Positions 25,877-33,664 of a stretch of DNA of 64,000 nucleotides are shown piece after piece. A program made the position numbers and the translations under genes. How positions within the stretch are numbered: the stretch's first letter is position 1; every line of letters begins with the position of its first letter. This DNA comes from Gp6-AA40 sp035496255 (GTDB lineage: Bacteria; Acidobacteriota; Vicinamibacteria; Vicinamibacterales; UBA2999), in the NCBI GenBank assembly GCA_035496255.1, contig DATJEU010000088.1:21690-85689 (forward strand), written 5' to 3'. The notes under the pieces were generated by a model, which worked only from the letters and a program-made list of their open reading frames with translations, searched no databases and was not told the origin of the DNA.

Positions 25877-27091
25877 CTATCCGCGCAACGCCTCCGCCAG
25901 CCGGTGCAGGAACAGCCCCACGTCGGTCACGACGCCCACCGTCTGCTGCGAACCACGGTCGCTCAGCTTCGTCACGACCGCGGGATTGATGTCGACGCAG
26001 ACGACCCGCACCCACGACGGCAGCATGTTGCCGACGCCGATGCTGTGCAGCATCGACGACAGCATCAGCACCAGTTGCACGTTGTCCGCGAGCATCGCCG
26101 CGTAACGCTCCTGCGCCACGACGAGGTTCATCTCCGTCTCCGGCAGCGGACCATCGTCGCGAATGCTGCCGGCGAGGATGAAGTCGACGCCGTTGCGGAT
26201 GCATTCGTACATCACGCCCGACTTCAGGACGCCCTGTTCGACGGCGGCGCGCAGGCTGCCGGCGCGGTTGATCGTGTTGATCGCCGCCATGTGGTTGCGG
26301 TGTCCCTGTTCGACGGCGGCGCCGGCCTGCAGGTCGATGCCGAGCGAAGTCCCGAGCAGCGCGAACTCGACGTCGTGGACGGCGAGCGCGTTTCCCGCGA
26401 GGACGACATCGACGTAGCCGCGGCGGATCAGTTCGGAAAAATGTTCGACGCCGCCGGTGTGGACGACGACCGGACCGGCGACCACGGCGATGCGGCCACC
26501 GGACTTCTTGACGTCCTGCATCATGGCGGCGATGCGCGCGACGCTCCCTTCGACGCGCCGTTCCGACGAGACGTCGTTGCTCATGAACGCGAAGCCCAGG
26601 CGATCGCGTTCCTTGAACTCGGGCGTCACGCGGATGCCCTCGTGTCCGCACACCACCGGTTCACCCGAGCGCACGTCGCGCAGCTTGCGGCACTCGGCCC
26701 GGCCGTCGTCGACGACGATGACCGCGTCCATGCGCTGCTTGTCCACTTCCACCCAGCGGCCGCCAATCCGCACGTGCGTCCGGTGATTCGTGGTCGAATA
26801 GAAATCGTCCGGGACGCAGCGATCCTTTTCCGCCGGCTTCACCAGGGCATCGCGGTCGCCGACCGGATGGCAGCCGAAGCCGGTGAGCTGCTGCAGCACA
26901 TCCTCCAGCGCCGCCTGGTCGGGCACGCTGATGCGCATCTCGATGCGCGACGGGTCGTCGTTGGTCCGGCCGATGTCGAAATGGATGATTTCGTAGGTGC
27001 CCTTGAACTCGATAATCTTGTCGAAGATCGCGGAGAGCAGGCCCGAGTCGATCAGGTGCCCTTCCGCCGCGATCGTGTCGGTCGCAGCCAT
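25877..27091 (-). CDS. LOR/SDH-domain (TIGR00300) protein, probable ornithine cyclodeaminase
   Basis: A 404-residue cytoplasmic enzyme from ATG 27091. The N-terminal 100 residues form the LOR/SDH domain (EGHLIDSGLLSAIFDKIIE, FDIGRTNDDPSRIEMRI, DQAALEDVLQQLTGFGCHP). The C-terminal part is a nucleotide-binding domain (RIAVVAGPVVVHTGGVEHF, VDVVLAGNALAVHDVE, GVDFILAGSIRDDGPLPE, VRVVCVDINPAVVTKL). Characterised homologues are the archaeal ornithine cyclodeaminase and the C-terminal half of cyanobacterial ArgZ/AgrE, which convert ornithine to proline. Assignment of that activity here is by family. It would connect to the arginine/ornithine genes at 55.8-63.9 kb but is not in an operon with them. 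Confidence 0.75.
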   Translation of the reverse strand: MAATDTIAAEGHLIDSGLLSAIFDKIIEFKGTYEIIHFDIGRTNDDPSRIEMRISVPDQAALEDVLQQLTGFGCHPVGDRDALVKPAEKDRCVPDDFYSTTNHRTHVRIGGRWVEVDKQRMDAVIVVDDGRAECRKLRDVRSGEPVVCGHEGIRVTPEFKERDRLGFAFMSNDVSSERRVEGSVARIAAMMQDVKKSGGRIAVVAGPVVVHTGGVEHFSELIRRGYVDVVLAGNALAVHDVEFALLGTSLGIDLQAGAAVEQGHRNHMAAINTINRAGSLRAAVEQGVLKSGVMYECIRNGVDFILAGSIRDDGPLPETEMNLVVAQERYAAMLADNVQLVLMLSSMLHSIGVGNMLPSWVRVVCVDINPAVVTKLSDRGSQQTVGVVTDVGLFLHRLAEALRG

Positions 27092-27105
27092 GGAGGGAGA
27101 TTGTA

Positions 27106-27207
27106 CTGGCTGGCGGGTAGTGGCTAGTGGACGGTGGGAGTTGATTGCGGTCACTTCCTATCAGCTACCAGCCACCAGCTGCCAGCCACCCAGCCACTAC
27201 CCACCAG
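27106..27207. repeat. Inverted pair of heptamer-periodic tracts
   Basis: Left tract 27106-27140: five 7-nt units with consensus GTGGNNR. Right tract 27158-27207: seven units with consensus CYRCCAG (one unit is 8 nt). The right tract is roughly the reverse complement of the left, separated by 17 nt. It lies between two minus-strand genes and covers the stop codon of the downstream-numbered one at 27197. Confidence 0.6.
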
Positions 27208-27631
27208 CGCGGATCTCGGTCACATGCAGGTACGTCCCGCGCCGGGTGAGTTCCATTGCGGTCGATTCGTCGATCGCCCACTGGCGCATGGCGTCGGCGG
27301 GCGCTGGTACTGGTCGTACGATGCCGATCAGCGTCACCCGTACGCCGGGCTCCCACCGCAGGTCCGGCGGTCGTTTGACGTCCGGATCGAGCACCACAAA
27401 CGCGTCGTCGGGTTGACCGACCGCGACGCCCGCTCCGGCATCGACCCACGCGGTGCGCGGACTGGGCAACGACCGGATGCGTACGTCCTGAAGGGTTGCC
27501 GGCCGCACCGCCGGCGCGACGGCGACGGTCGCCTTTGGGGTCGTCCCGACTCGCCATAACGCAGCGAGCGTCAACAAGCCGATGACGAGAGCAGGTACGC
27601 CGATGCGGACGGCTTTACGGGGCCGTTTCAT
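27197..27631 (-). CDS. Hypothetical single-pass membrane protein coupled to a two-component system
   Basis: A 144-residue protein with a basic N-terminus (MKRPRKAVRIG), one membrane helix (VPALVIGLLTLAALWRVG) and a periplasmic beta-rich domain (VDAGAGVAVGQPDDAFVVLDPDVKRPP, GVRVTLIGIVRPVP, TYLHVTEIRAGG). It starts inside the stop codon of the response regulator (ATGA overlap), so all three genes form one operon. It may be an accessory or a sensed component of that system. No homology recognised. Confidence 0.6.
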   Translation of the reverse strand: MKRPRKAVRIGVPALVIGLLTLAALWRVGTTPKATVAVAPAVRPATLQDVRIRSLPSPRTAWVDAGAGVAVGQPDDAFVVLDPDVKRPPDLRWEPGVRVTLIGIVRPVPAPADAMRQWAIDESTAMELTRRGTYLHVTEIRAGG

Positions 27632-28347
27632 GCGCCGCCTGTCGGGTCGAATTTATAGCCGACGCCCCTGACGGTCAGCAGAAAGCGCGGCGATGCGGGG
27701 CGCTCCTCGATGTACCGGCGGAGGCGGACGATGAAGTTGTCGATCGCGCGCGTGTCGGTGCCCTCGTGCAGATTCCAGACGTCTTCGAGGATCGCCGAGC
27801 GCGATACCGGCTGGCCGGCGTTCTTCACCAGGTAACGGAGTAGCTGGCATTCCATCAGCGTCAGCGGGTGCGCCTCGCCGCCCGCTTCCAGTTGCATCCC
27901 GCTGAAATCGATCTTGCGGCCGGCGAATTGGTAGACGTCCTTGTCGACTTCGGCCGCCGGCGATTCCTGCTCGTTCCAACGGCTCCGCCGCAACAGCCCG
28001 CTCAATCGCGCAATGAGAATCGACAGCTCGAACGGCTTCGCCAGGTAGTCATCGGCGCCGGCTTCGAACCCTTTGAGCACGTCCTCGGCCCGGCCGCGCG
28101 CTGTCAGCATGAGGATCGGCATGTACTTGCCGGCGGTGCGCAACTCGGTGGCGACCTGGAAGCCGTCCTTTCCGGGGAGCATGACGTCGAGAACCAGGGC
28201 GTCGAACGGATGGTGATTGGTCAGCACCAGTTGCAGCGCCTGCTCCCCGTCGCCGGCGATCATCACGTCGTGACCATCGGCCTGCAGATTGAATTGCAGC
28301 CCGTCGGCGAGGTGCTGCTCGTCTTCGACGACCAGGATGCGGCTCAT
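27628..28347 (-). CDS. OmpR-family response regulator
   Basis: A 239-residue response regulator. Receiver domain with acidic pocket (VVEDEQH), phospho-acceptor Asp in DALVLDVMLPGKDGF (about residue 53), TARG switch region and KPFE lysine motif. The C-terminal winged helix (LTLMECQLLRYLVKNAGQPVSRSAILEDVW, TRAIDNFIVRLRRYIEE) is the OmpR/PhoB type. It lies 5 nt after the histidine kinase gene. The regulon is not evident; the operon also encodes a small membrane protein. Confidence 0.94.
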   Translation of the reverse strand: MSRILVVEDEQHLADGLQFNLQADGHDVMIAGDGEQALQLVLTNHHPFDALVLDVMLPGKDGFQVATELRTAGKYMPILMLTARGRAEDVLKGFEAGADDYLAKPFELSILIARLSGLLRRSRWNEQESPAAEVDKDVYQFAGRKIDFSGMQLEAGGEAHPLTLMECQLLRYLVKNAGQPVSRSAILEDVWNLHEGTDTRAIDNFIVRLRRYIEERPASPRFLLTVRGVGYKFDPTGGA

Positions 28348-28352
28348 GGTGG

Positions 28353-29252
28353 TCAGTCGGCCAGGCGCGGCAATTCGAGGGTGAACGTGGCGCCGCGCCC
28401 TTCGCCTTCGCTCTGCGCGAAGACCCGTCCGCCATGGGCGCGAGCGATCGAACGGACGATGTAGAGACCGAGGCCCGTGCCTTTCACCTGCTTCAAGGTT
28501 CGCGTCTGCACCCGATAGAAACGGTTGAAGATCCGCTTCAACTGCTTCTTCGGAATCCCGATGCCGCGGTCCTGCACGCGCACCCAGACCGTATCGGGCG
28601 CTGGCGATGCGACCGACACCGTGACCCTGACATCGTGACCAGAGTACTTCACGGCGTTGTCGAGGAGGTTTGCGATGACGGTACGCAGTTCCTCGGCGTC
28701 ACCGCGCACCGCGAGTCCCTTGTCGTCGTGCGACTCGAGCTGAAGGGCGCCGGGGTGGAGGTGATGGCGCGCGGTTGCGAGATCCACACATTCGCGCGCG
28801 ATCGCCGCCATGTCGACGACCGCCGTCCTGGCGGCGCCGCGCGGCTGTTCGCGGGCGACGCCCGCACGCAGGACCTGGTCGACCGTCAGGTGCAGTCGCT
28901 GCGCGTCGGCGAGCATGATGTCGTAGAACTGCCGCCGTTGCTCCTCGCTGACGGGGCGTGATTGCAGCGTCTCGAGATACAGCCGGATCGACGCGATCGG
29001 CGTCTTCAGTTCATGGGTGACGGCGTTGATGAAGGTGTCGTGCTCGTCGTTGCGCCGAATCTGCATCACCAGGAAGACGGTGTAGACGATGATGCCGGTG
29101 ATGATCAGCGCGAAGAGGATGATGCCGAGGATCAGCAGCGCGTCACGGCGCGCCGTGATGACGATCCAGCTGATATTCAGCGAGATCGCAGCCGCCACCA
29201 GCAGCACGCAGAACGTGATGATGGTGGCGACGGCTTTCTGCCCCCGGGTCAT
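28353..29252 (-). CDS. Membrane sensor histidine kinase (HisKA type)
   Basis: A 299-residue kinase. Two N-terminal membrane helices (AVATIITFCVLLVAAAISLNI and LLILGIILFALIITGIIVYTVFLV) have almost no periplasmic loop between them, so signals are likely sensed in the membrane or through the coupled small membrane protein. The HisKA motif FINAVTHELKTPIASIRLYLE has the phospho-accepting His. HATPase motifs are LLDNAVKYS, VQDRGIGIPKK, FNRFYRV and GTGLGLYIVRSIA. It is the first gene of the kinase-regulator-membrane protein operon. Confidence 0.93.
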   Translation of the reverse strand: MTRGQKAVATIITFCVLLVAAAISLNISWIVITARRDALLILGIILFALIITGIIVYTVFLVMQIRRNDEHDTFINAVTHELKTPIASIRLYLETLQSRPVSEEQRRQFYDIMLADAQRLHLTVDQVLRAGVAREQPRGAARTAVVDMAAIARECVDLATARHHLHPGALQLESHDDKGLAVRGDAEELRTVIANLLDNAVKYSGHDVRVTVSVASPAPDTVWVRVQDRGIGIPKKQLKRIFNRFYRVQTRTLKQVKGTGLGLYIVRSIARAHGGRVFAQSEGEGRGATFTLELPRLAD

Positions 29253-29266
29253 GGGGGCATTCTAGA

Positions 29267-29293
29267 CAAGTGCGAAGTCGAAGTGCGAAGTGC
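29267..29293. repeat. GAAGTGC-type heptamer tract at the 3' side of the desaturase gene
   Basis: Four units of about 7 nt (CAAGTGC, GAAGTCG, AAGTGC, GAAGTGC) between the histidine kinase start and the desaturase stop codon. A related GAAGTCG tract lies on the other side of the desaturase gene in the same orientation. Confidence 0.5.
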
Positions 29294-29294
29294 G

Positions 29295-30191
29295 TCAGGC
29301 GACGGCTTCTTCTTCTCCCGCCACGATCAGCCGGTCGTTCTCCTCGTACGGCACCGCCTGCTTGATTTTGGCCACCTTGACGTCCCAGGCGAGGCCGAGC
29401 GCCCTGAGCGCGCTGATGCCGATCCAGTTCAAGTCGAACTCGTACCACGCGAGCCCGTGTCGTGCGCTCACCGGATGCGCGTGATGGTTGTTGTGCCAGC
29501 CTTCGCCGAAGGCGAGGATCGCCACCCACCAGAGATTGGTCGAATCGTCACGCGTCGCGAAGCGGCGTGAGCCCCACAGGTGGGTCGCCGAATTCACCAG
29601 CCACGTGCAGTGCAGGGTGAAGACGACGCGGAAGAAGATGCCCCACAGCACGTAGTCGATGCCGCCGAACGCCAGCAGCAGCACGCCGACGAGCACGTTG
29701 GACGTCCAGTGCCACTTCGAGAACCAGCGATGGACCGGATCGCGTGACAGATCGGGCGCGTAGCGCGCCAGGATGGTGGCGTCGTGATGCAGCCCCTGGC
29801 CGGTGAGGATCCATCCCATGTGCGCCCACCACGTGCCTTCGCGCGGGCTGTGTGGGTCGCCTTCACGATCGGACTTCTGGTGATGCACCCGGTGCGTCGC
29901 CACCCAGAAGATTGGTCCACCCTCGAGCGTGAGCGTGCCGCAGAAGGTCAGGAAGTACTCGATCCACGGATAGGTCTTGTAACCGCGATGCGTCAGCAGC
30001 CGGTGGTACCCCATGCCTATGCCGAGCGAACCGCCAGCGACATACAGAACGAAGGCGGTCAGCATCGCGCCGGTGTTGAGCCGGAAGAGCGCGGCGAGGG
30101 CCAGCAGGTGAAACACCGCCATCGCGGTGGTCGTGACCGGACTCCAGCCTCGCTGATGCTTGCGGCCGTACATAAGAGCAGGTGTAACCAT
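29295..30191 (-). CDS. Membrane fatty acid / acyl-CoA desaturase
   Basis: About 298 residues from ATG 30191. A di-iron membrane desaturase that introduces a double bond (typically delta-9) into acyl chains. The three histidine boxes are present: HRLLTHRG, HRVHHQKSD and HNNHHAHP, with four hydrophobic segments in two pairs. An upstream ATG at 30287 exists, but the added part has no family similarity, and the heptamer tract beginning at 30191 suggests untranslated DNA. Role: membrane fluidity adjustment. No partner ferredoxin is adjacent. Confidence 0.9.
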   Translation of the reverse strand: MVTPALMYGRKHQRGWSPVTTTAMAVFHLLALAALFRLNTGAMLTAFVLYVAGGSLGIGMGYHRLLTHRGYKTYPWIEYFLTFCGTLTLEGGPIFWVATHRVHHQKSDREGDPHSPREGTWWAHMGWILTGQGLHHDATILARYAPDLSRDPVHRWFSKWHWTSNVLVGVLLLAFGGIDYVLWGIFFRVVFTLHCTWLVNSATHLWGSRRFATRDDSTNLWWVAILAFGEGWHNNHHAHPVSARHGLAWYEFDLNWIGISALRALGLAWDVKVAKIKQAVPYEENDRLIVAGEEEAVA

Positions 30192-30237
30192 GAAGTCGGG
30201 AACTCGAAAGTCGAAGCGTGAAAGTATGTGAAGTTGG
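30191..30237. repeat. GAAGTCG-type heptamer tract at the 5' side of the desaturase gene
   Basis: About six 7-nt-spaced units around GAAGTCG / CGAAAGT, starting at the desaturase start codon. Same unit and orientation as the tract at 29267-29293. A perfect stem AGGCGGG-CAGC-CCCGCCT follows at 30247-30264. Confidence 0.45.
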
Positions 30238-30326
30238 GTGTCGAGCAGGCGGGCAGCCCCGCCTACGAGCCGCAACGACGATATCAACTGGGCGGGAACC
30301 TGACTGTAATACTTCTGTAATGTTGC

Positions 30327-30956
30327 TCAGGGCTGGGTGAGGATCGGATACGGATTCACCGCAACTCCCTTCCACCATTGATGTTCCGGCGTCAGGCGGA
30401 AGATGGCAAAGTGCAGGTGCGGTGCGTCCGGCGGCGCGTTGCCGGTGGTGCCGACATAGCCGATGACCTCGGCCCGGTGGATCGTCTGCCCTTCGTGCAG
30501 CGCCGCCGCATACGCCTCGAGATGTGCGTAGTAATAGCAGAAGGTCTTCGACGGATCGAATTCGTAGATCGTCAGGCCACCCTGTTTGCTCGTGAACAGC
30601 TTCGCGACCGTGCCGTCGGTGGCCGCCAGCACTGGCGTGCGCCGTGGGGCCATGATGTCGATCGCTTCGTGCGATCGACTCGAACCGCGTGCGGCCGTGA
30701 AGGTGTCGTGCAGTTGATTGCGTGACACGCCCTGGACCGGCATGGTGAGCCGGTCCCGCTCGAGCGTCTCGATCGCCTTCGCGTCGACGGCCGCGCCGCT
30801 GGTACCGGTCGGGGCCGCCGCTGGCGCATCGGCGTCCGCGTCCGGAGCGACCACGGGTACTTCCTCGCGTGATGGCTCGGTGAGGCGCAGCCGCCAGGCG
30901 AGCGCCGCGTCGGTGAGTGCGCCGAGCGCGAACGCCAGCGCGACCAGTGTCAGCAT
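30327..30956 (-). CDS. M23-family (LytM-like) peptidase, membrane anchored
   Basis: A 209-residue protein from ATG 30956 with an AGGTGAG ribosome site. An N-terminal anchor or signal (TLVALAFALGALTDAALAW) is followed by an Ala/Asp/Pro linker and an M23 domain from about residue 75. Zinc-site motifs are SHEAIDIMAPRRTPVLA (His, Asp) and HLHFAIF (His); YYYAHLEAY carries the conserved catalytic His. The canonical HxGxD is HEAID here, keeping the ligands. It would cleave peptidoglycan cross-links or act as an activator. It begins 2 nt after the L,D-transpeptidase stop, so the two cell-wall enzymes form an operon. Confidence 0.85.
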   Translation of the reverse strand: MLTLVALAFALGALTDAALAWRLRLTEPSREEVPVVAPDADADAPAAAPTGTSGAAVDAKAIETLERDRLTMPVQGVSRNQLHDTFTAARGSSRSHEAIDIMAPRRTPVLAATDGTVAKLFTSKQGGLTIYEFDPSKTFCYYYAHLEAYAAALHEGQTIHRAEVIGYVGTTGNAPPDAPHLHFAIFRLTPEHQWWKGVAVNPYPILTQP

Positions 30957-30958
30957 TC

Positions 30959-31930
30959 TCACCTGAAGATGACCTTCGTGCCCGGCTTGACGAGCGCGGC
31001 CACGCGTTGGGCGTCCCAGTTCGTCAAGCGAACACACCCGTGCGACTGCACGTGGCCGATCTGTGACGGCTCCGGAGTGCCATGGATGCCGTAGTGAGGC
31101 TTCGAGAGGTCGATCCATACCGTGCCGACCGGGTTGTTCGGCCCGGGCTTGATCGTCGCCTTGGCATGCGCCGGGTTGGCGTCCCAGAACAGCGCAGGAT
31201 TGTAATGAAAGGATGGATTCTGCTGCACGCCGTCGACCTTCCAGGTGCCGATCGGCAGCGGATCGTGCTCGCTGCCACTGGTCACCGGCGCGAACACGAT
31301 CGTCTTGCCGGTCTCATCCTCGACGGTGAGCGCGCTCGTCGCCTTCGTGACCACGATCGTGACCGGCGTGGTCGCCGTCGCCGCCGGCGAAGTAATGACG
31401 TTGGGAACGGTGATCATCTCGCCCCCGCGAGCCAGCGACGCGCCCGGATTCAGTGACATGAGCAGCGAGGGCCTCGCGTGGAAGCGCTCTCCGAGCGCTT
31501 CCGGCAGATCGCGGTAGCCGAGCGCATCGAGCTTCGCCTGCGCTGTCAGATCGGACGGAATGTCCGGCGTGAATGGACCGCTGACGTCGGCATCGCTGAT
31601 CGTGTAGCTGATCAGCGGTGGCTGGTGGCCGACACGTTCGTCGAGCTTCTGCCACGTCGGCTGATCGATGCTGCCGGAGGCGGGTAGACCATTGGCCGAT
31701 TGAAACGCGGCAAGCGCACGTTTGAGGTTGGTGCCCTCACGGCCGTCGATTTCTCCGGGCGAGAAGCCAGCCCGATCCAGCATGACCTGCACCGCGACGG
31801 TCTCGGAGATGACCGGCGCCTTTCCGTCCGAGTGTCGCGGCGTGACCTGCTGCCGCGCCCCGACGGCGGTTGTGCTTAACGCCAGCAGCACCATCAACGC
31901 GCGGACGCGCTTGCACCACAGCACACGCAT
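30959..31930 (-). CDS. L,D-transpeptidase (YkuD) with N-terminal peptidoglycan-binding domain
   Basis: About 323 residues starting at ATG 31930 (an ATG at 31969 is possible). A signal peptide (VRALMVLLALSTTAVGA) is followed by a peptidoglycan-binding domain (VAVQVMLDRAGFSPGEIDGREGTNLKRALAAFQ, split by segment) and a linker with a LysM-like stretch. The YkuD catalytic domain carries HGTPEPSQIG and the active-site SHGCVRLTNWDA with nucleophilic Cys. It makes 3-3 cross-links or attaches proteins to peptidoglycan. Co-transcribed with the M23 peptidase. The divergent gene begins only 38 nt upstream of this start. Confidence 0.9.
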   Translation of the reverse strand: MRVLWCKRVRALMVLLALSTTAVGARQQVTPRHSDGKAPVISETVAVQVMLDRAGFSPGEIDGREGTNLKRALAAFQSANGLPASGSIDQPTWQKLDERVGHQPPLISYTISDADVSGPFTPDIPSDLTAQAKLDALGYRDLPEALGERFHARPSLLMSLNPGASLARGGEMITVPNVITSPAATATTPVTIVVTKATSALTVEDETGKTIVFAPVTSGSEHDPLPIGTWKVDGVQQNPSFHYNPALFWDANPAHAKATIKPGPNNPVGTVWIDLSKPHYGIHGTPEPSQIGHVQSHGCVRLTNWDAQRVAALVKPGTKVIFR

Positions 31931-31968
31931 ACCGATGGCAGGTGCAAACGTTATGCTGGTGATGGTCA

Positions 31969-33093
31969 ATGGATAAGGTCCGCGCCCTCAGCATTCACGC
32001 CGACTATCGCTGCCGGCACTCTGGAAACTGCTGTTCAGCGGACTGGGACGTGCCCGTGGAAGTGCCGGTCTACCGATCGCTGTCGGATGCCGTCGCTCGC
32101 GGACGATTACGGCCCTCTTCGGCCGCTCAAGACCTCGTGCCGTTCATTCTGGGACCGGATCTGCCGGACGACGCCGGCGCGATGCTCGAGCGAACGGATG
32201 CGGGTTTGTGTGTGTTCCTGGAGCCCAGCTCACGTCTGTGTATCGTGCATCGTGACCTTGGCCACGACCGGTTGCCGGCGACGTGCCGTCACTTCCCGCG
32301 CGTGGCGGTCCACGATGCCCGCGGCACGTCGGTCGTGCTCTCGCATTTCTGTCCGACGGCGGCATCGATGCTCTTTCGCGAGGACGTCGATCTCGAGATC
32401 GTCGACGATCCCGTGTCGTTTCCGCCGGCTGACTACGAAGGGCTGACGATGACGGGCGAGGACCTGCCGCCGCTGCTGACCCCGGCGATGCTGATGGATC
32501 TGGACGGCTTTGCCGCGTGGGAATCGCACATGGTCGGGCGGTGCCGCAACCCGTCGGTAGCGCCGGAATCAGTACTGGCGACGCTGCAGCGTGATGCGCA
32601 CCTGCTGCGCGCCTGGCGGCCCGGATCGCTGTCACTTGCCGACACCATCGCGCAGCTCCCAGCCGAGTACGTTGATCCGATCGCGCCGCCGGACCTGTGT
32701 GCGAGCCTGGCAGTGTTCCGCGAGGTGATGACCGCCGTGCCGGCGGATCTCAGGCCCGAGCCGGACGAACAGGGCCTGCTGCAGGCGTTCACCACCTTTG
32801 TGCAGCCGGCATGGTCGCGCTTTCATGCGCCGATGAATCGCTACATCGCGGCCAAGGCCTTTGCCACATGGACCGCCTATCAGGGTCGCGGTATCGCGAC
32901 CATCGTCACGGGAATCGAAGCGGCTGTCGCGCTGGTGCGCGTGGAAGCGGCGCGCCAGTGTCGCGATGCGCAGCGCCAACTGGATCAGGCCCTTCTGCTC
33001 GAAGCGTTTCGCGCCGCCGACTTCGCGCTCAACCATCTCGCCGTAGGCCAGGATCTCGCCGACAACTGGTCGCGAGCGGAAGGGCGGGTCTGA
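31969..33093 (+). CDS. YkgJ/FliB-like CxxCC metal-cluster protein
   Basis: A 374-residue soluble protein. The N-terminus ADYRCRHSGNCCSADWDVPV plus CVFLEPSSRLCIVHRDLG and LPATCRHFPR gives the cysteine pattern of YkgJ-type zinc/iron-binding domains, also found in flagellin lysine N-methylase (FliB) relatives. The remaining 250 residues are mostly helical with no further motif. Assignment as a methylase is not justified, since no flagellar gene is near. A perfect GGGTC-TGAA-GACCC hairpin covers its stop codon (33086-33099) and may end transcription. Confidence 0.65.
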   Translation: MDKVRALSIHADYRCRHSGNCCSADWDVPVEVPVYRSLSDAVARGRLRPSSAAQDLVPFILGPDLPDDAGAMLERTDAGLCVFLEPSSRLCIVHRDLGHDRLPATCRHFPRVAVHDARGTSVVLSHFCPTAASMLFREDVDLEIVDDPVSFPPADYEGLTMTGEDLPPLLTPAMLMDLDGFAAWESHMVGRCRNPSVAPESVLATLQRDAHLLRAWRPGSLSLADTIAQLPAEYVDPIAPPDLCASLAVFREVMTAVPADLRPEPDEQGLLQAFTTFVQPAWSRFHAPMNRYIAAKAFATWTAYQGRGIATIVTGIEAAVALVRVEAARQCRDAQRQLDQALLLEAFRAADFALNHLAVGQDLADNWSRAEGRV

Positions 33094-33235
33094 AGACCCC
33101 CTTGCATCGGATCGCAGGCGTCGCATCACCGCCCCCCGATCGTCTGCCTCCAATCGTCGAGGCGGGTCCTCAGCCTCGCCCTTCTCGTTGTACGGCGTGC
33201 GCCAGCGCGGCTCGTGGCTTGCACGGCGCGCAGGC

Positions 33236-33664
33236 ATGGACGCACTGAAGCTGATGCACGAGGACCACGAGAAGCTGAAGAAACTGCTCGGGCGCGCCGA
33301 AGACGCGGATGGGCAAGGGCGCCGGGAAGATCTTCTGAGTCAGATTCGCGCCGAGTTCAAACCGCATGAACGGATGGAAGAAGAGATCTTCTATCCGGCC
33401 CTCAAACAGCATCCGAAGGCGAAGGACATCGTTCTCGAAGGCTACCAGGAGCACCATGTTGCCGACGTGGTCTTCGCGGAGCTGGAAAAGACATCTCCGG
33501 GCAGCGACATCTGGCACGCGAAGATGAAGGTACTCAAGGAAGGGATCGAGCACCACATCGAGGAAGAGGAAGGGGAGATGTTCAAGAAGGCGCGCGACGT
33601 CTTCGACCCGAGCGAGCTCGAGGAGCTCGGTCGGCGCATGCAGGCCGTCAGGAACCGAACGTAG
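33236..33664 (+). CDS. Hemerythrin-like domain protein
   Basis: A 142-residue all-helical protein of the hemerythrin HHE family. Candidate di-iron ligands are in LMHEDHEKLKKLL, FKPHERMEEEIFYPAL, YQEHHVADVVF and GIEHHIEEEEGEMF. Bacterial members store or sense O2 or protect against nitrosative stress. The start was chosen at ATG 33236 just before the first HxxxE/H helix. The 3' end overlaps the convergent exonuclease gene by 17 nt. Confidence 0.9.
   Translation: MDALKLMHEDHEKLKKLLGRAEDADGQGRREDLLSQIRAEFKPHERMEEEIFYPALKQHPKAKDIVLEGYQEHHVADVVFAELEKTSPGSDIWHAKMKVLKEGIEHHIEEEEGEMFKKARDVFDPSELEELGRRMQAVRNRT

Noticed and set aside
27106..27207. Possible CRISPR array
   Set aside because: Units are 7 nt, directly adjacent and variable, without spacers of constant length; no cas gene nearby.
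31969..33093. Flagellin lysine N-methylase assignment
   Set aside because: Only the N-terminal cysteine pattern is shared, and there are no flagellar genes in the window.
33101..33235. Small gene between the CxxCC protein and hemerythrin genes
   Set aside because: No start with ribosome site or plausible protein; the stretch is GC-rich with short inverted repeats.
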